Positions 1-6,807 of a DNA stretch of 6,807 bases are shown one piece after another. Source of the DNA: Acidobacteriota bacterium (GTDB taxonomy: Bacteria > Acidobacteriota > Vicinamibacteria > Vicinamibacterales > UBA8438); NCBI GenBank assembly GCA_005778315.1, contig SXOW01000523.1, positions 1-6,807 on the forward strand, in the 5' to 3' direction. The notes beneath the pieces were generated by a model. The model saw nothing but the letters and a program-made list of their open reading frames with translations, was not told where the DNA came from and did not search any database. The position numbers were made by a program, and so were the translations under genes. Each line of letters begins with the position of its first letter. Position 1 is the stretch's first letter.

Positions 1-1071
1 CACCAGAATCGCGTGGGCGCCAACGTCGGGGTCCGTATCCACTTTGCGTCGGGCCGCCGCCAGAATCTCGGCTTCCTCGTGCTGTCGGCTCAGATTCTCG
101 GCCTCGAGCTGTTCGGCCAATCCCCGCGCCTCAGCCTCCTGCGATTCGTCGGTGATCAGCAGCAATCTGGTCGCGAGGTCCGGGGTGCTCATGCGACCGG
201 CGGCATTGATACGTGGCGCCAGTCTGAAGGCGACGTGGAAGCTCGTCACGGCTTCGCCGAGAAGTCCGGTGGTCTCGAGCAGGGCCCGTAAACCGGTGGT
301 GTGGCGCCCCTGTGACAGGTGTGCCAACCCGAGCTTGGCGATCACGCGGTTCTCGCCACGCAGTGGGACCACGTCGGCCATGGTGCCGAGCGCGGCGAGT
401 TTGATAAACCCAGGCAACCACCGCGTGTGATCGGTCCGCTCGCATAGGGCCTGGACCACCTTCAAGGCGACCCCCACCCCAGCCAGGTTCTTATCCGGAT
501 ACGGGCAATCGTGCCGTTTCGGGTTGATGACGGCGAGCGCGCATGGAAGCGTGGCGTCCGGCTCGTGGTGGTCTGTGATGATGAGGTCCACCCCAAGCTC
601 GCGTGCGCGGATTGCGGCCGCCGCGCTCCGAATGCCGCAGTCGACGGACACGATCACGGCGACCTGCTGGGACGCCAGGCGCTCGATGGCGGCCGGCTCG
701 AGGCCGTAACCGTCTCGAATGCGGTCGGGTATGAAGTGGACGATGTCACCGCCAAGCAACTCCAGCAGGCGACGAAGCAGCACGGTCGATGTGACCCCGT
801 CCACGTCATAGTCGCCGTGTACGGCGATACGCTCACCCCCCGCGATGGCGCCGAGCAGCCGGTCCACGGCCGCGGGCAGGTCCGTCAGGGTGAATGGGTC
901 ATGCAACTGGTCGAGGGCTGGGTTCAGGAACCGTGTCGCCGCTTCGGGTGTCGTGATGTCGCGGAGCACCAGCAGACGCGCGATGACCGGGTCGATATCG
1001 CAGGCCTGCGCCAGAGCCATCGCCTGCATCTCATCTCCCGGAGCGTGGTCCCACACGAGGGGGGTCGCCAT
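1..1071 (-). CDS. recJ: Single-stranded-DNA-specific 5'-3' exonuclease RecJ, 3' end cut by window edge
   Basis: RecJ degrades single-stranded DNA 5' to 3' with Mn/Mg ions in recombination and mismatch or base-excision repair. The frame gives 357 residues and is still open at base 1; RecJ is usually about 560-580 residues, so the DHHA1 and OB-like C-terminal parts are missing. All DHH-family catalytic motifs are visible: motif I GDYDVDG (86-92), motif II VDCG (143-146), motif III TDHHE (166-170), motif IV MADVV (231-235), and PRINAAGRM (286-294). The long helix that follows (about 310-343) has the RecJ pattern N..RQ..E..I. By family knowledge the metal ligands are D89, D91, D144, H168, H169 and D233, all present. 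I chose the ATG at 1069-1071 because it places a tryptophan at residue 7, as is common near the RecJ N-terminus. No Shine-Dalgarno precedes it. An in-frame ATG at residue 15 (1027-1029) has GGGAG just upstream and is the alternative start. The gene follows accA by 32 bases, as the last visible member of the probable operon. Confidence 0.96.
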   Translation of the reverse strand, partial: MATPLVWDHAPGDEMQAMALAQACDIDPVIARLLVLRDITTPEAATRFLNPALDQLHDPFTLTDLPAAVDRLLGAIAGGERIAVHGDYDVDGVTSTVLLRRLLELLGGDIVHFIPDRIRDGYGLEPAAIERLASQQVAVIVSVDCGIRSAAAAIRARELGVDLIITDHHEPDATLPCALAVINPKRHDCPYPDKNLAGVGVALKVVQALCERTDHTRWLPGFIKLAALGTMADVVPLRGENRVIAKLGLAHLSQGRHTTGLRALLETTGLLGEAVTSFHVAFRLAPRINAAGRMSTPDLATRLLLITDESQEAEARGLAEQLEAENLSRQHEEAEILAAARRKVDTDPDVGAHAILV

Positions 1072-1103
1072 GGTGGATGTGTGTCGGTGGTACGGGACCG
1101 GAG
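1072..1103 (-). other. accA-recJ gap: C/A-rich, no Shine-Dalgarno
   Basis: These 32 bases separate the accA stop from the chosen recJ ATG. On the transcribed strand they are rich in C and A (ending ACACACATCCACC before ATG) and show no purine-rich ribosome site, promoter or stable hairpin. The recJ start therefore either relies on an unstructured leader and coupling to accA translation, or lies 14 codons downstream at the ATG preceded by GGGAG. This reading is inference from base composition. Confidence 0.5.
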
Positions 1104-2051
1104 TCAGGCGCCGTAGATCCCAGTGTGCCCGATTCGACGCAGTCGGGCATAGCGCTCGTCGACTCGTGCCGCGCTCGACCGCGCCGATTGGGTGGCGAGC
1201 GCCGCACGAAGCGGCTCGAATAGCAGTCGGGAGGCCCGCACCGGGTCCGCGTGGGCACCACCCAACGGTTCCGGCACGACCTCGTCGATGACGCCGAGTC
1301 GGATCAGATCCGACGCCGTGAGTTTGAGACCGTCGGCCGCGTCCCCGGCGCGTGCCCGGTCACCCCACAGCATGAGGGCGGCGCTTTCGGCTGGAACCAC
1401 GCTGTACACCGCGTACTCGAGCATGAGCAGGTAGTCGCCGACCGCGAGCGCCACCGCCGTCCCGCCGCACGCCTCGCCCGTCACGACCACGACCACCGGC
1501 ACCTCCAACATCGCCATCGCTCGCAGGTTGCGCGCGATGGCATCTGCCATTCCCCGCGCCTCAGAACCCACATCGGGTGACAGGCCGGCGCTCTCGACGA
1601 ACGTCACGACGGGGCGGCCGCATTTCTCGGCCAACCGCATACAGCGTAGTGCCTTCCGATAGCCCTCAGGTCGCGCGTCGACCAGGTCCGGCGGCAGAGA
1701 CCGCTGGTGTCCGACGACCATGACGGCGTTCCCGTCAAACCGAGCAAAACCGGCGACGATGCCGGGGTCGTCGGCAAAGTGCCTGTCGCCATGCAGTTCC
1801 GTAAAGTCCGTGAACAAGTGCGAGAGGTGGTCGCGCGTCCGCGGGCGCTGTGGATGTCGGGCCACGAGCACGCGTTGCCAGGGGGTGAGAGCGCTATATA
1901 TCTCTTGCCTGAGCCGCGCGACGCGGGCGCCCAGCCGCTCCAGTTCCTGCTGTGTGGCATCGGTCCGCGGCATCAGCCGCAACGCCTCCGCCTGCCTGAG
2001 CAACACCTCAATCGGTTCATCGATGTCGAGGGATTCAGCGGACGTCGCCAC
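1104..2051 (-). CDS. accA: Acetyl-CoA carboxylase carboxyltransferase subunit alpha, divergent in its active-site loops
   Basis: AccA and AccD form the carboxyltransferase that moves CO2 from carboxybiotin on AccB to acetyl-CoA, the first committed step of fatty acid synthesis. The 315 residues match the family length (319 in E. coli). Conserved parts include ARHPQRP (64-70), the ELHGDR..ADD segment (85-95), GHQ (114-116), PEGYRKALR (128-136), AIARNLR (171-177) and PEPLGGAH (260-267). Compared with E. coli AccA as I remember it, the loop after GHQ is six residues shorter and lacks the KGR.TKE...RNFGM motif. TPGAYPGVGAEERG has become SAGLSPDVGSEARG (153-167), GEGGSGGALA has become GEACGGTAVA (192-201), and PEGCASILW has become PAESAALMLW (220-229). 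The GTG start at 2049-2051 has GGGGAG six bases upstream and gives the expected N-terminus. The gene lies 26 bases after dnaE, a common pairing. No accD lies in the window. It could be a paralogue with another substrate or reduced activity. Confidence 0.9.
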   Translation of the reverse strand: MATSAESLDIDEPIEVLLRQAEALRLMPRTDATQQELERLGARVARLRQEIYSALTPWQRVLVARHPQRPRTRDHLSHLFTDFTELHGDRHFADDPGIVAGFARFDGNAVMVVGHQRSLPPDLVDARPEGYRKALRCMRLAEKCGRPVVTFVESAGLSPDVGSEARGMADAIARNLRAMAMLEVPVVVVVTGEACGGTAVALAVGDYLLMLEYAVYSVVPAESAALMLWGDRARAGDAADGLKLTASDLIRLGVIDEVVPEPLGGAHADPVRASRLLFEPLRAALATQSARSSAARVDERYARLRRIGHTGIYGA

Positions 2052-2057
2052 GCGTCA

Positions 2058-2063
2058 CTCCCC
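2058..2063 (-). promoter_or_regulatory. Shine-Dalgarno site for accA
   Basis: On the transcribed strand GGGGAG lies six bases before the GTG at 2049-2051, within the 26-base dnaE-accA gap. It is the clearest ribosome binding site among the three gene junctions and decides the non-ATG start of accA. No other start in that frame nearby has comparable support. Confidence 0.7.
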
Positions 2064-2077
2064 GTTGACAGCGCCAC

Positions 2078-5000
2078 TCACAACCAGGAGACCGTCCCTT
2101 CGCCGCAAATTTTCTCGACCGCCAGCACGAGATGTTCGGAGGCCCGCACTCTGGCCTCGGTCAGCCGCGCACACACTCGGAGCGCCGGCGTGCGCTCTGT
2201 CAGGTCGAGTTGGACGCGCACCGGCCCGGGGCCCCGATGTGTGGTGAAGAGAGCCGCCAGCGCCTCCAGCGTGCGGCGATCGTGCCGCGGCGACGTGAGG
2301 TGGATGGACAGGGTTCTGCCGACCGAGGTGTCGAGGCATTCAATCGGGCGAATCTCGTCAGCCATAATGCGGACCGTTTCCTCGTCCTTGTCCAGTTGGC
2401 CCCCGACCAAGACCAGGCGGTCCGCCGCGAGCACCGTCGCGCAGCGCTCGTAGGTCTTTGGAAAGACGACCACCTCCAGGCTGCCGCCGCGATCCTCCAG
2501 GGTGAGGACCGCCATCGGCGCGCCGCGTTTGGTCTTCAGCGGACGATAACCGCTGATGATGCCCCCGACCAACGCCTGGCCCTCGCCCGGGGTCAACTCG
2601 GCAATCGGCACCGCCCCGGCCGCCTGGAGCTGGTCACGGTAGCCGTCGATCGGATGCCCGCTCAAATAGAGTCCAAGCGCCTCTTTCTCGCCCGCGAGCT
2701 GTTCCGCGACGGTCCAGGGGGTGACGTCGGGTAGCGTCATGGCCTGGCCGGCGTCAGCCTTCAGCGCCTCGAACAGCTGTGTCTGCCCGCGGTCGCGGTC
2801 GCGTTGCAGTCGGCCGCCATGTTCCAGACCCCGGTCCACGAGCGCGATCAGTTGGGCCCGGCGCACGTGCGTGCGGCGTCCGCGGTCTGAGACCGTCGAG
2901 TCGAATGCCCCGGCCTTCACGAGACTCTCCAGCACCCGCTTGTTGACCAGGCGGAGATCGACGTTCTCGCACAACGCAAACAGAGAATCAATACGCCCCC
3001 GCGCAGCCCGGTACTTCAAGATGGAGAGAATCGCGCCTTCCCCGACATTCTTCACCGCTGCAAGCCCGAAACGGACGCCGTCCGGGGTGACCTTGAACGC
3101 GATGCCGCTCTCATTGACGTCCGGGGCCAGAATGGGGACCCCCATGTCCCGGCATTCGCCCAGGTAGAGCGCGAGTTTGTCCGTGTTCTGGGACTCGATG
3201 GTGAGCAGCGCTGCCATGAAGTGTCGCGGGTAGTTCGCTTTGAGATAGGCCGTCTGGTACGCCAGCAGTGCATACGCCGTCGAGTGCGACTTGTTGAACC
3301 CGTATCCCGCGAAGAAGGCCATCAGGTCGAAGATCTTCGTGGCCTGCGCCTTGGTCACGTTCCGGGCGACGGCGCCTTCCACGAACTTCTGCCGCTGCGC
3401 CGTCATGACCGCTTCACTCTTCTTGCCCATCGCCTTGCGCAGCAGGTCAGCGTCGCCCATCGTGAACCCGGCCAGGTCACTGGCGATGCGCATGACCTGC
3501 TCCTGAAACGCGATGACCCCGTAGCTGTCCTGCAGAATGGGCTCGAGCGACGGTAACTCGTATTCGATCTCGACCTTCCCGTGACGTCGAGCGATGTAGT
3601 CGTCGACAACGCCCCCGCGCAGGGGGCCGGGACGATAGAGCGCGTTCAGCGAGATCAGGTCCTCGAAGCGGTCGGGCTTGGCTTTGCGGAGCGTGTCCCG
3701 CATGCCGGAACTTTCAAACTGGAAGATGCCGAGCGTCTGACCCTCGCTAAAGAGCTGGAACGTCTTCGCGTCATTCATTGGCAGCGCATCGAGCGCCACC
3801 TGCTCGCCGGTCGTCTCCGCGATGTGCTTCACGGCATCGTCAAGCAGGGTCAACGTGCTGAGCCCGAGGAAGTCCATCTTCAGGAGCCCCATGCGCTCCA
3901 CTTCCTTCATGGGCCACTGTGTCGTGATCTCGTCCTTCTGGCTCTTGTAGACCGGGGCAAAGTCGGTGACCGGAGCGGGGGCAATCACGACCCCCGCGGC
4001 GTGGACCGACGCATGTCGTGTAATGCCCTCCAGTCGTTTCGCCACTTCGAGTAATTCGCTCACCTGTGGGTCCTGCTGCTCCAGCGCCCTCAACGCAGGG
4101 TTTTCAGCCAGGGCCTTCTCGAGCGTCATGTCGAGGGCCGGTGGCACCTGTTTCGCGACTTTGTCGACGTCTGCGTAGGACATGCCCATCGTTCGACCCA
4201 CGTCGCGGATGACCGCGCGCGCCTTCATGGTGCCGAAGGTGATGATCTGCGCGACATTGTCCCGACCGTATTTGTGGGTGACGTAGTCGATCACCTCGCC
4301 ACGTCGGCGCTCGCAGAAATCGATGTCGATGTCCGGCAACGACACCCGTTCCGGGTTCAGGAACCGCTCGAAGATCAGGTCAAACTGCATCGGGTCGACG
4401 TCGGTGATCTTCTGGCAATACGCCACCAGGCTCCCGGCGGCGGAACCACGCCCGGGGCCCACCGGAATCCCCTGCTCACGCGCGTAGCGGATGAAGTCCC
4501 AGACAATCAGAAAATAGCCGGGGTACCGCATCTTCACGATGATGTCGATCTCGTCCGACAAACGCCTCTCGTACGCTTCGATCGGATGCTTGAGGCGTCC
4601 TTCCGCCGCCAGCGCCCGCCAGCGGACCAGGCGTTCCGCGAAGCCCTCGCGCGTCACGTGCTCGAAATAGCCATCGAGCGTGAACGGCTCGGGGACTTCG
4701 AAATTCGGGAGGTGGCTGCCTGGGTTCGAGAGGTCGACATCGCACCGCTCAGCGATGGCCACGGTATTGGCCATGGCCTGCGGCCAGTCACCAAACACGG
4801 CCCGCATTTCCTCGGGCGTCTTGAGATAGAACTGGTCCCCGTGGTATCGCAGGCGTTTCTCGTCCTGCACGGTCCTCCCGGTGCCAATGCACAGCAGGAC
4901 GTCGTGGGGCCGGTGGTCACCCAGTTTCAGGTAATGGACGTCGTTGGTGCAGACGAGGGGCAGCCCAAGATCACGCGCCAGGGGTTGGAGGCCGGTGTTG

Positions 5001-5563
5001 ACGATACGCTGTTCCGCGATGCCCTGATATTGCATCTCAAGGAAGAAATTGTCTGGGCCGAGGATGTCTCGAAAGGAACCGGCGGCCTCCAACGCCTTGC
5101 GCGGCTGCTCCCTCCGCAGACCGGTGGCCACCTCGCCCTTGAGGCAACTGCTGAGGCCGATGAGCCCCTCAGCGTGCTCGGCCAGCAGTTCCTTGTCGAT
5201 TCTGGGCTTGTAGTAGAACCCCTCGGTGTAGCCGGCTGAGACGAGTTTGATGAGGTTGTGATAGCCCGTCAGGTTTTCCGAGAGCAGGACGAGATGGTTG
5301 TTGGTGTCTCCGGGCGTGCCGCTGCGCGCGTGTCGGCTTCCGTTCGCGACGTAGACCTCGCACCCGAGAATCGGCTTGACACCACGCTTTCGTGCTTCGT
5401 CGTGAAAGACGACGCTGGAGAAGAGGTTGCCGTGCTCGGTGACGGCCAGGGCCGGCACGCCGGACTGCTGCGCGTGATCCAGGAGTTCGCCAATGCGACA
5501 GGCGCCGTCGAGCAACGAGTATTCGGTGTGCAGATGGAGATGGACAAACTCAGCGGAAGGCAT
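2078..5563 (-). CDS. dnaE: DNA polymerase III subunit alpha (replicative polymerase), full length
   Basis: This is the catalytic subunit of the chromosomal replicase, extending DNA in the replisome together with the beta clamp, tau and usually epsilon. Its 1161 residues match E. coli DnaE (1160). In order: a PHP domain (about 5-215) starting HLHLHTEYSLLDG; the palm and fingers with PGRGSAAGS (370-378), PDIDIDF (410-416, catalytic D411 and D413) and KMDFLGL (562-568, third catalytic D564); the FNKSHSTAYALLAYQTAYLK segment (756-775); helix-hairpin-helix region (about 833-888); an internal clamp-binding motif QTQLF (927-931); an OB fold (about 996-1075); and a C-terminal domain to residue 1161. 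All nine PHP metal ligands known from M. tuberculosis DnaE1 appear retained, unlike in E. coli. The ATG at 5561-5563 is fixed by the standard N-terminus, although no good Shine-Dalgarno precedes it. The gene sits 30 bases after guaA and 26 before accA. This is the DnaE1 type; PolC and the error-prone DnaE2 are excluded by domain order and by the clamp motif respectively. Confidence 0.99.
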   Translation of the reverse strand: MPSAEFVHLHLHTEYSLLDGACRIGELLDHAQQSGVPALAVTEHGNLFSSVVFHDEARKRGVKPILGCEVYVANGSRHARSGTPGDTNNHLVLLSENLTGYHNLIKLVSAGYTEGFYYKPRIDKELLAEHAEGLIGLSSCLKGEVATGLRREQPRKALEAAGSFRDILGPDNFFLEMQYQGIAEQRIVNTGLQPLARDLGLPLVCTNDVHYLKLGDHRPHDVLLCIGTGRTVQDEKRLRYHGDQFYLKTPEEMRAVFGDWPQAMANTVAIAERCDVDLSNPGSHLPNFEVPEPFTLDGYFEHVTREGFAERLVRWRALAAEGRLKHPIEAYERRLSDEIDIIVKMRYPGYFLIVWDFIRYAREQGIPVGPGRGSAAGSLVAYCQKITDVDPMQFDLIFERFLNPERVSLPDIDIDFCERRRGEVIDYVTHKYGRDNVAQIITFGTMKARAVIRDVGRTMGMSYADVDKVAKQVPPALDMTLEKALAENPALRALEQQDPQVSELLEVAKRLEGITRHASVHAAGVVIAPAPVTDFAPVYKSQKDEITTQWPMKEVERMGLLKMDFLGLSTLTLLDDAVKHIAETTGEQVALDALPMNDAKTFQLFSEGQTLGIFQFESSGMRDTLRKAKPDRFEDLISLNALYRPGPLRGGVVDDYIARRHGKVEIEYELPSLEPILQDSYGVIAFQEQVMRIASDLAGFTMGDADLLRKAMGKKSEAVMTAQRQKFVEGAVARNVTKAQATKIFDLMAFFAGYGFNKSHSTAYALLAYQTAYLKANYPRHFMAALLTIESQNTDKLALYLGECRDMGVPILAPDVNESGIAFKVTPDGVRFGLAAVKNVGEGAILSILKYRAARGRIDSLFALCENVDLRLVNKRVLESLVKAGAFDSTVSDRGRRTHVRRAQLIALVDRGLEHGGRLQRDRDRGQTQLFEALKADAGQAMTLPDVTPWTVAEQLAGEKEALGLYLSGHPIDGYRDQLQAAGAVPIAELTPGEGQALVGGIISGYRPLKTKRGAPMAVLTLEDRGGSLEVVVFPKTYERCATVLAADRLVLVGGQLDKDEETVRIMADEIRPIECLDTSVGRTLSIHLTSPRHDRRTLEALAALFTTHRGPGPVRVQLDLTERTPALRVCARLTEARVRASEHLVLAVEKICGEGTVSWL

Positions 5564-5575
5564 GACTTAGCCGTG

Positions 5576-5591
5576 CGCCCCGGTCGGGGCG
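5576..5591 (-). other. GC hairpin between guaA and dnaE
   Basis: The transcript here reads CGCCCC-GACC-GGGGCG, a perfect six-pair GC stem with a four-base loop. It lies just after the guaA stop and 12 bases before the dnaE ATG. No T-tract follows, so it is not a classic intrinsic terminator. It could protect the guaA 3' end, pause polymerase, or affect initiation on dnaE, which lacks a clear Shine-Dalgarno. In such GC-rich DNA a short stem can also arise by chance. Confidence 0.45.
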
Positions 5592-5593
5592 GG

Positions 5594-6807
5594 TTACTCC
5601 CACTCGATCGTCGATGGAGGCTTGCTGCTGATGTCGTAAACGACACGATTCACGCCACGGACCTCGTTGACGATGCGGGATGACATGACCGCGAGCAGGT
5701 CGTTCGGGAGCCGCGCCCAGTCTGCCGTCATGCCGTCTCGGCTGTCCACGGCGCGAATGGCGATGACGTGCTCGTACGTGCGTTCGTCACCCATCACTCC
5801 GACGGTTCGGATGGGCAAGAGGATGGCGAACGACTGCCACAACCGGCGATACCAGCCGAAACGGCGTACCTCTTCCGCGACAATGGCATCGGCGGCTCGT
5901 AGAATCGAGAGACGTGACTCCGTGACCTCGCCGAGGATCCGCACCGCAAGGCCGGGGCCTGGAAACGGCTGGCGCCAGACAAAGAGCTCGTCGAGACCGA
6001 GTTCCTCGCCTAGGCGCCGGACCTCGTCCTTGAACAGCGCCCGGAGCGGCTCCACCAGTTCGAAGCGGAGCCGATCTGGCAGACCGCCGACATTGTGATG
6101 GCTTTTGATCGGCACGGAGGGGCCGACGACCGAGACGCTCTCGATGACATCAGGATATAGCGTGCCCTGAGCCAGAAAGTCGAAGTGTCCAAGCCGCGCC
6201 GACACTTCCTCGAAGACGTCGATGAAGAGACCCCCGATGATTTTGCGCTTGCGTTCCGGGTCCGTTACCCCGGCCAACGCGCTGAGAAAACGATCGGACG
6301 CATTCTCGCTGACCACGTTGAGGGAGAGCTGTTCGGCATACCGACCTGTGATTTGCTTCGCTTCGTTCAAACGCAATAACCCGTTGTCGACAAAGATGCA
6401 GGTCAGGCGATCGCCAATAGCCCGTTGGATCAACATGGCTGTGACCGTCGAGTCCACCCCGCCGCTGAGTCCACAGACGACTCGGCCATTGCCCACTTGC
6501 GTCCTGATCCGTGCCGTGGCCTCGTCCAGAAACGAGGTCATCGTCCAGTCACCGCTACCGCCGCAGATTGTCGTGGCGAACTGTTCCAGAATGTCGACGC
6601 CGCGCTCGGTGTGGGCCACCTCCGGGTGAAACAGCAGCGCATAGCAGCCCCGCTCGGCGTGCTCCATCGCGGCCACCGGAGCGTTCTCACTCGTCGCGAC
6701 GGCCCGGAACCCGGGTGGAGGGCTGGCGACGAGGTCGCCGTGGCTGGCCCACACCCGCACGGTCTCCGGGAGGGACGCGAACAGCGCGCAGCTGTTGTCG
6801 ACTTGTA
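5594..6807 (-). CDS. guaA: GMP synthase (glutamine-hydrolysing), 5' end cut by window edge
   Basis: GuaA converts XMP, ATP and glutamine to GMP in the cytoplasm, the last step of de novo guanine nucleotide synthesis. The frame is open to the right edge and gives 403 of the usual 510-525 residues; no true start is in the window, and the in-frame GTG at 6758-6760 is internal. What remains of the class I glutamine amidotransferase domain carries WASHGD (19-24) and HPEV (60-63), supplying the His and Glu of the triad; the catalytic Cys lies outside. The ATP-pyrophosphatase domain begins with the PP-loop SGGVDS (114-119), followed by FVDNGLLRLNEA, QGTLYPDVIES (213-223) and IKSHHNVGGLP (233-243). 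The dimerisation domain follows, with PFPGPGLAVR, VGVMGDERTY and the invariant-type ending KPPSTIEWE before the TAA stop. The protein looks complete in key residues and ordinary for the family. It is the first visible gene of the block; any promoter lies outside. Confidence 0.98.
   Translation of the reverse strand, partial: QVDNSCALFASLPETVRVWASHGDLVASPPPGFRAVATSENAPVAAMEHAERGCYALLFHPEVAHTERGVDILEQFATTICGGSGDWTMTSFLDEATARIRTQVGNGRVVCGLSGGVDSTVTAMLIQRAIGDRLTCIFVDNGLLRLNEAKQITGRYAEQLSLNVVSENASDRFLSALAGVTDPERKRKIIGGLFIDVFEEVSARLGHFDFLAQGTLYPDVIESVSVVGPSVPIKSHHNVGGLPDRLRFELVEPLRALFKDEVRRLGEELGLDELFVWRQPFPGPGLAVRILGEVTESRLSILRAADAIVAEEVRRFGWYRRLWQSFAILLPIRTVGVMGDERTYEHVIAIRAVDSRDGMTADWARLPNDLLAVMSSRIVNEVRGVNRVVYDISSKPPSTIEWE

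Noticed and set aside
61..120. Imperfect 30-base direct repeat (61-90 and 91-120)
   Set aside because: It encodes the charged RecJ helix LAEQLEAENL / SRQHEEAEIL. The pattern N..RQ..E..I is typical of RecJ, so protein constraint plus GC codon choice explains the likeness.
131..445. Minus-strand open frame of 104 codons inside the recJ region
   Set aside because: It is in a different frame from RecJ, rich in Arg, His and Pro as frame-shifted GC-rich DNA tends to be, and resembles no family.
1069..1078. CCACCATGG, a eukaryote-like Kozak context at the recJ start
   Set aside because: The genes and operon layout are bacterial, so the match is a coincidence of a C/A-rich leader.
511..1116. Plus-strand open frame of 201 codons
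   Set aside because: The opposite strand here encodes the RecJ motifs GDYDVDG, DCG, DHH and ADVV in one uninterrupted frame, so this is a shadow.
1707..2453. Plus-strand open frame of 248 codons across the accA-dnaE junction
   Set aside because: It is antisense to the two real genes and their gap, has no recognised family, and no plausible promoter or ribosome site was seen.
4274..5239. Long plus-strand open frame of 321 codons
   Set aside because: It lies wholly antisense to dnaE, whose domains are unmistakable. Its protein has no recognisable motif, and such frames are expected opposite GC-rich genes with strong third-position bias.
6758..6760. GTG as a possible start of the guaA frame
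   Set aside because: The frame stays open through to the window edge, and the upstream residues continue the GuaA amidotransferase domain, so this is an internal valine.

Overview
The window is a compact, GC-rich bacterial chromosome segment carrying four housekeeping genes. All lie on the minus strand, in transcription order guaA (5' end cut by the right edge), dnaE, accA and recJ (3' end cut by the left edge). The gaps between them are 30, 26 and 32 bases, so the block looks like one leftward operon. I see no promoter, terminator, RNA gene, mobile element, repeat array or CRISPR in it, and no gene-free stretch longer than 32 bases. The many long open frames on the plus strand are antisense shadows of these genes.

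Right (5594-6807): the C-terminal three quarters of GMP synthase, which makes GMP from XMP. Centre (2078-5563): full-length DNA polymerase III alpha subunit, the replicative polymerase, with an apparently intact PHP metal site. Left centre (1104-2051): the alpha subunit of the acetyl-CoA carboxylase carboxyltransferase. Its ends and fold are conserved, but several active-site loops are strongly changed. Left edge (1-1071): the DHH catalytic part of the RecJ single-strand exonuclease.

The dnaE-accA pairing is widespread in bacteria, and the flanking guaA and recJ join nucleotide supply, replication, repair and lipid synthesis in one probable transcript. They share growth-linked expression rather than a pathway. 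The DnaE N-terminus resembles, from memory, those of Acidobacteriota (Vicinamibacteria-like), but I hold this assignment only weakly; other GC-rich environmental phyla remain possible.

I did not find a new multi-gene system. The observations most worth following are the AccA with altered catalytic motifs and the DnaE that keeps all nine PHP metal ligands, which predicts built-in proofreading.
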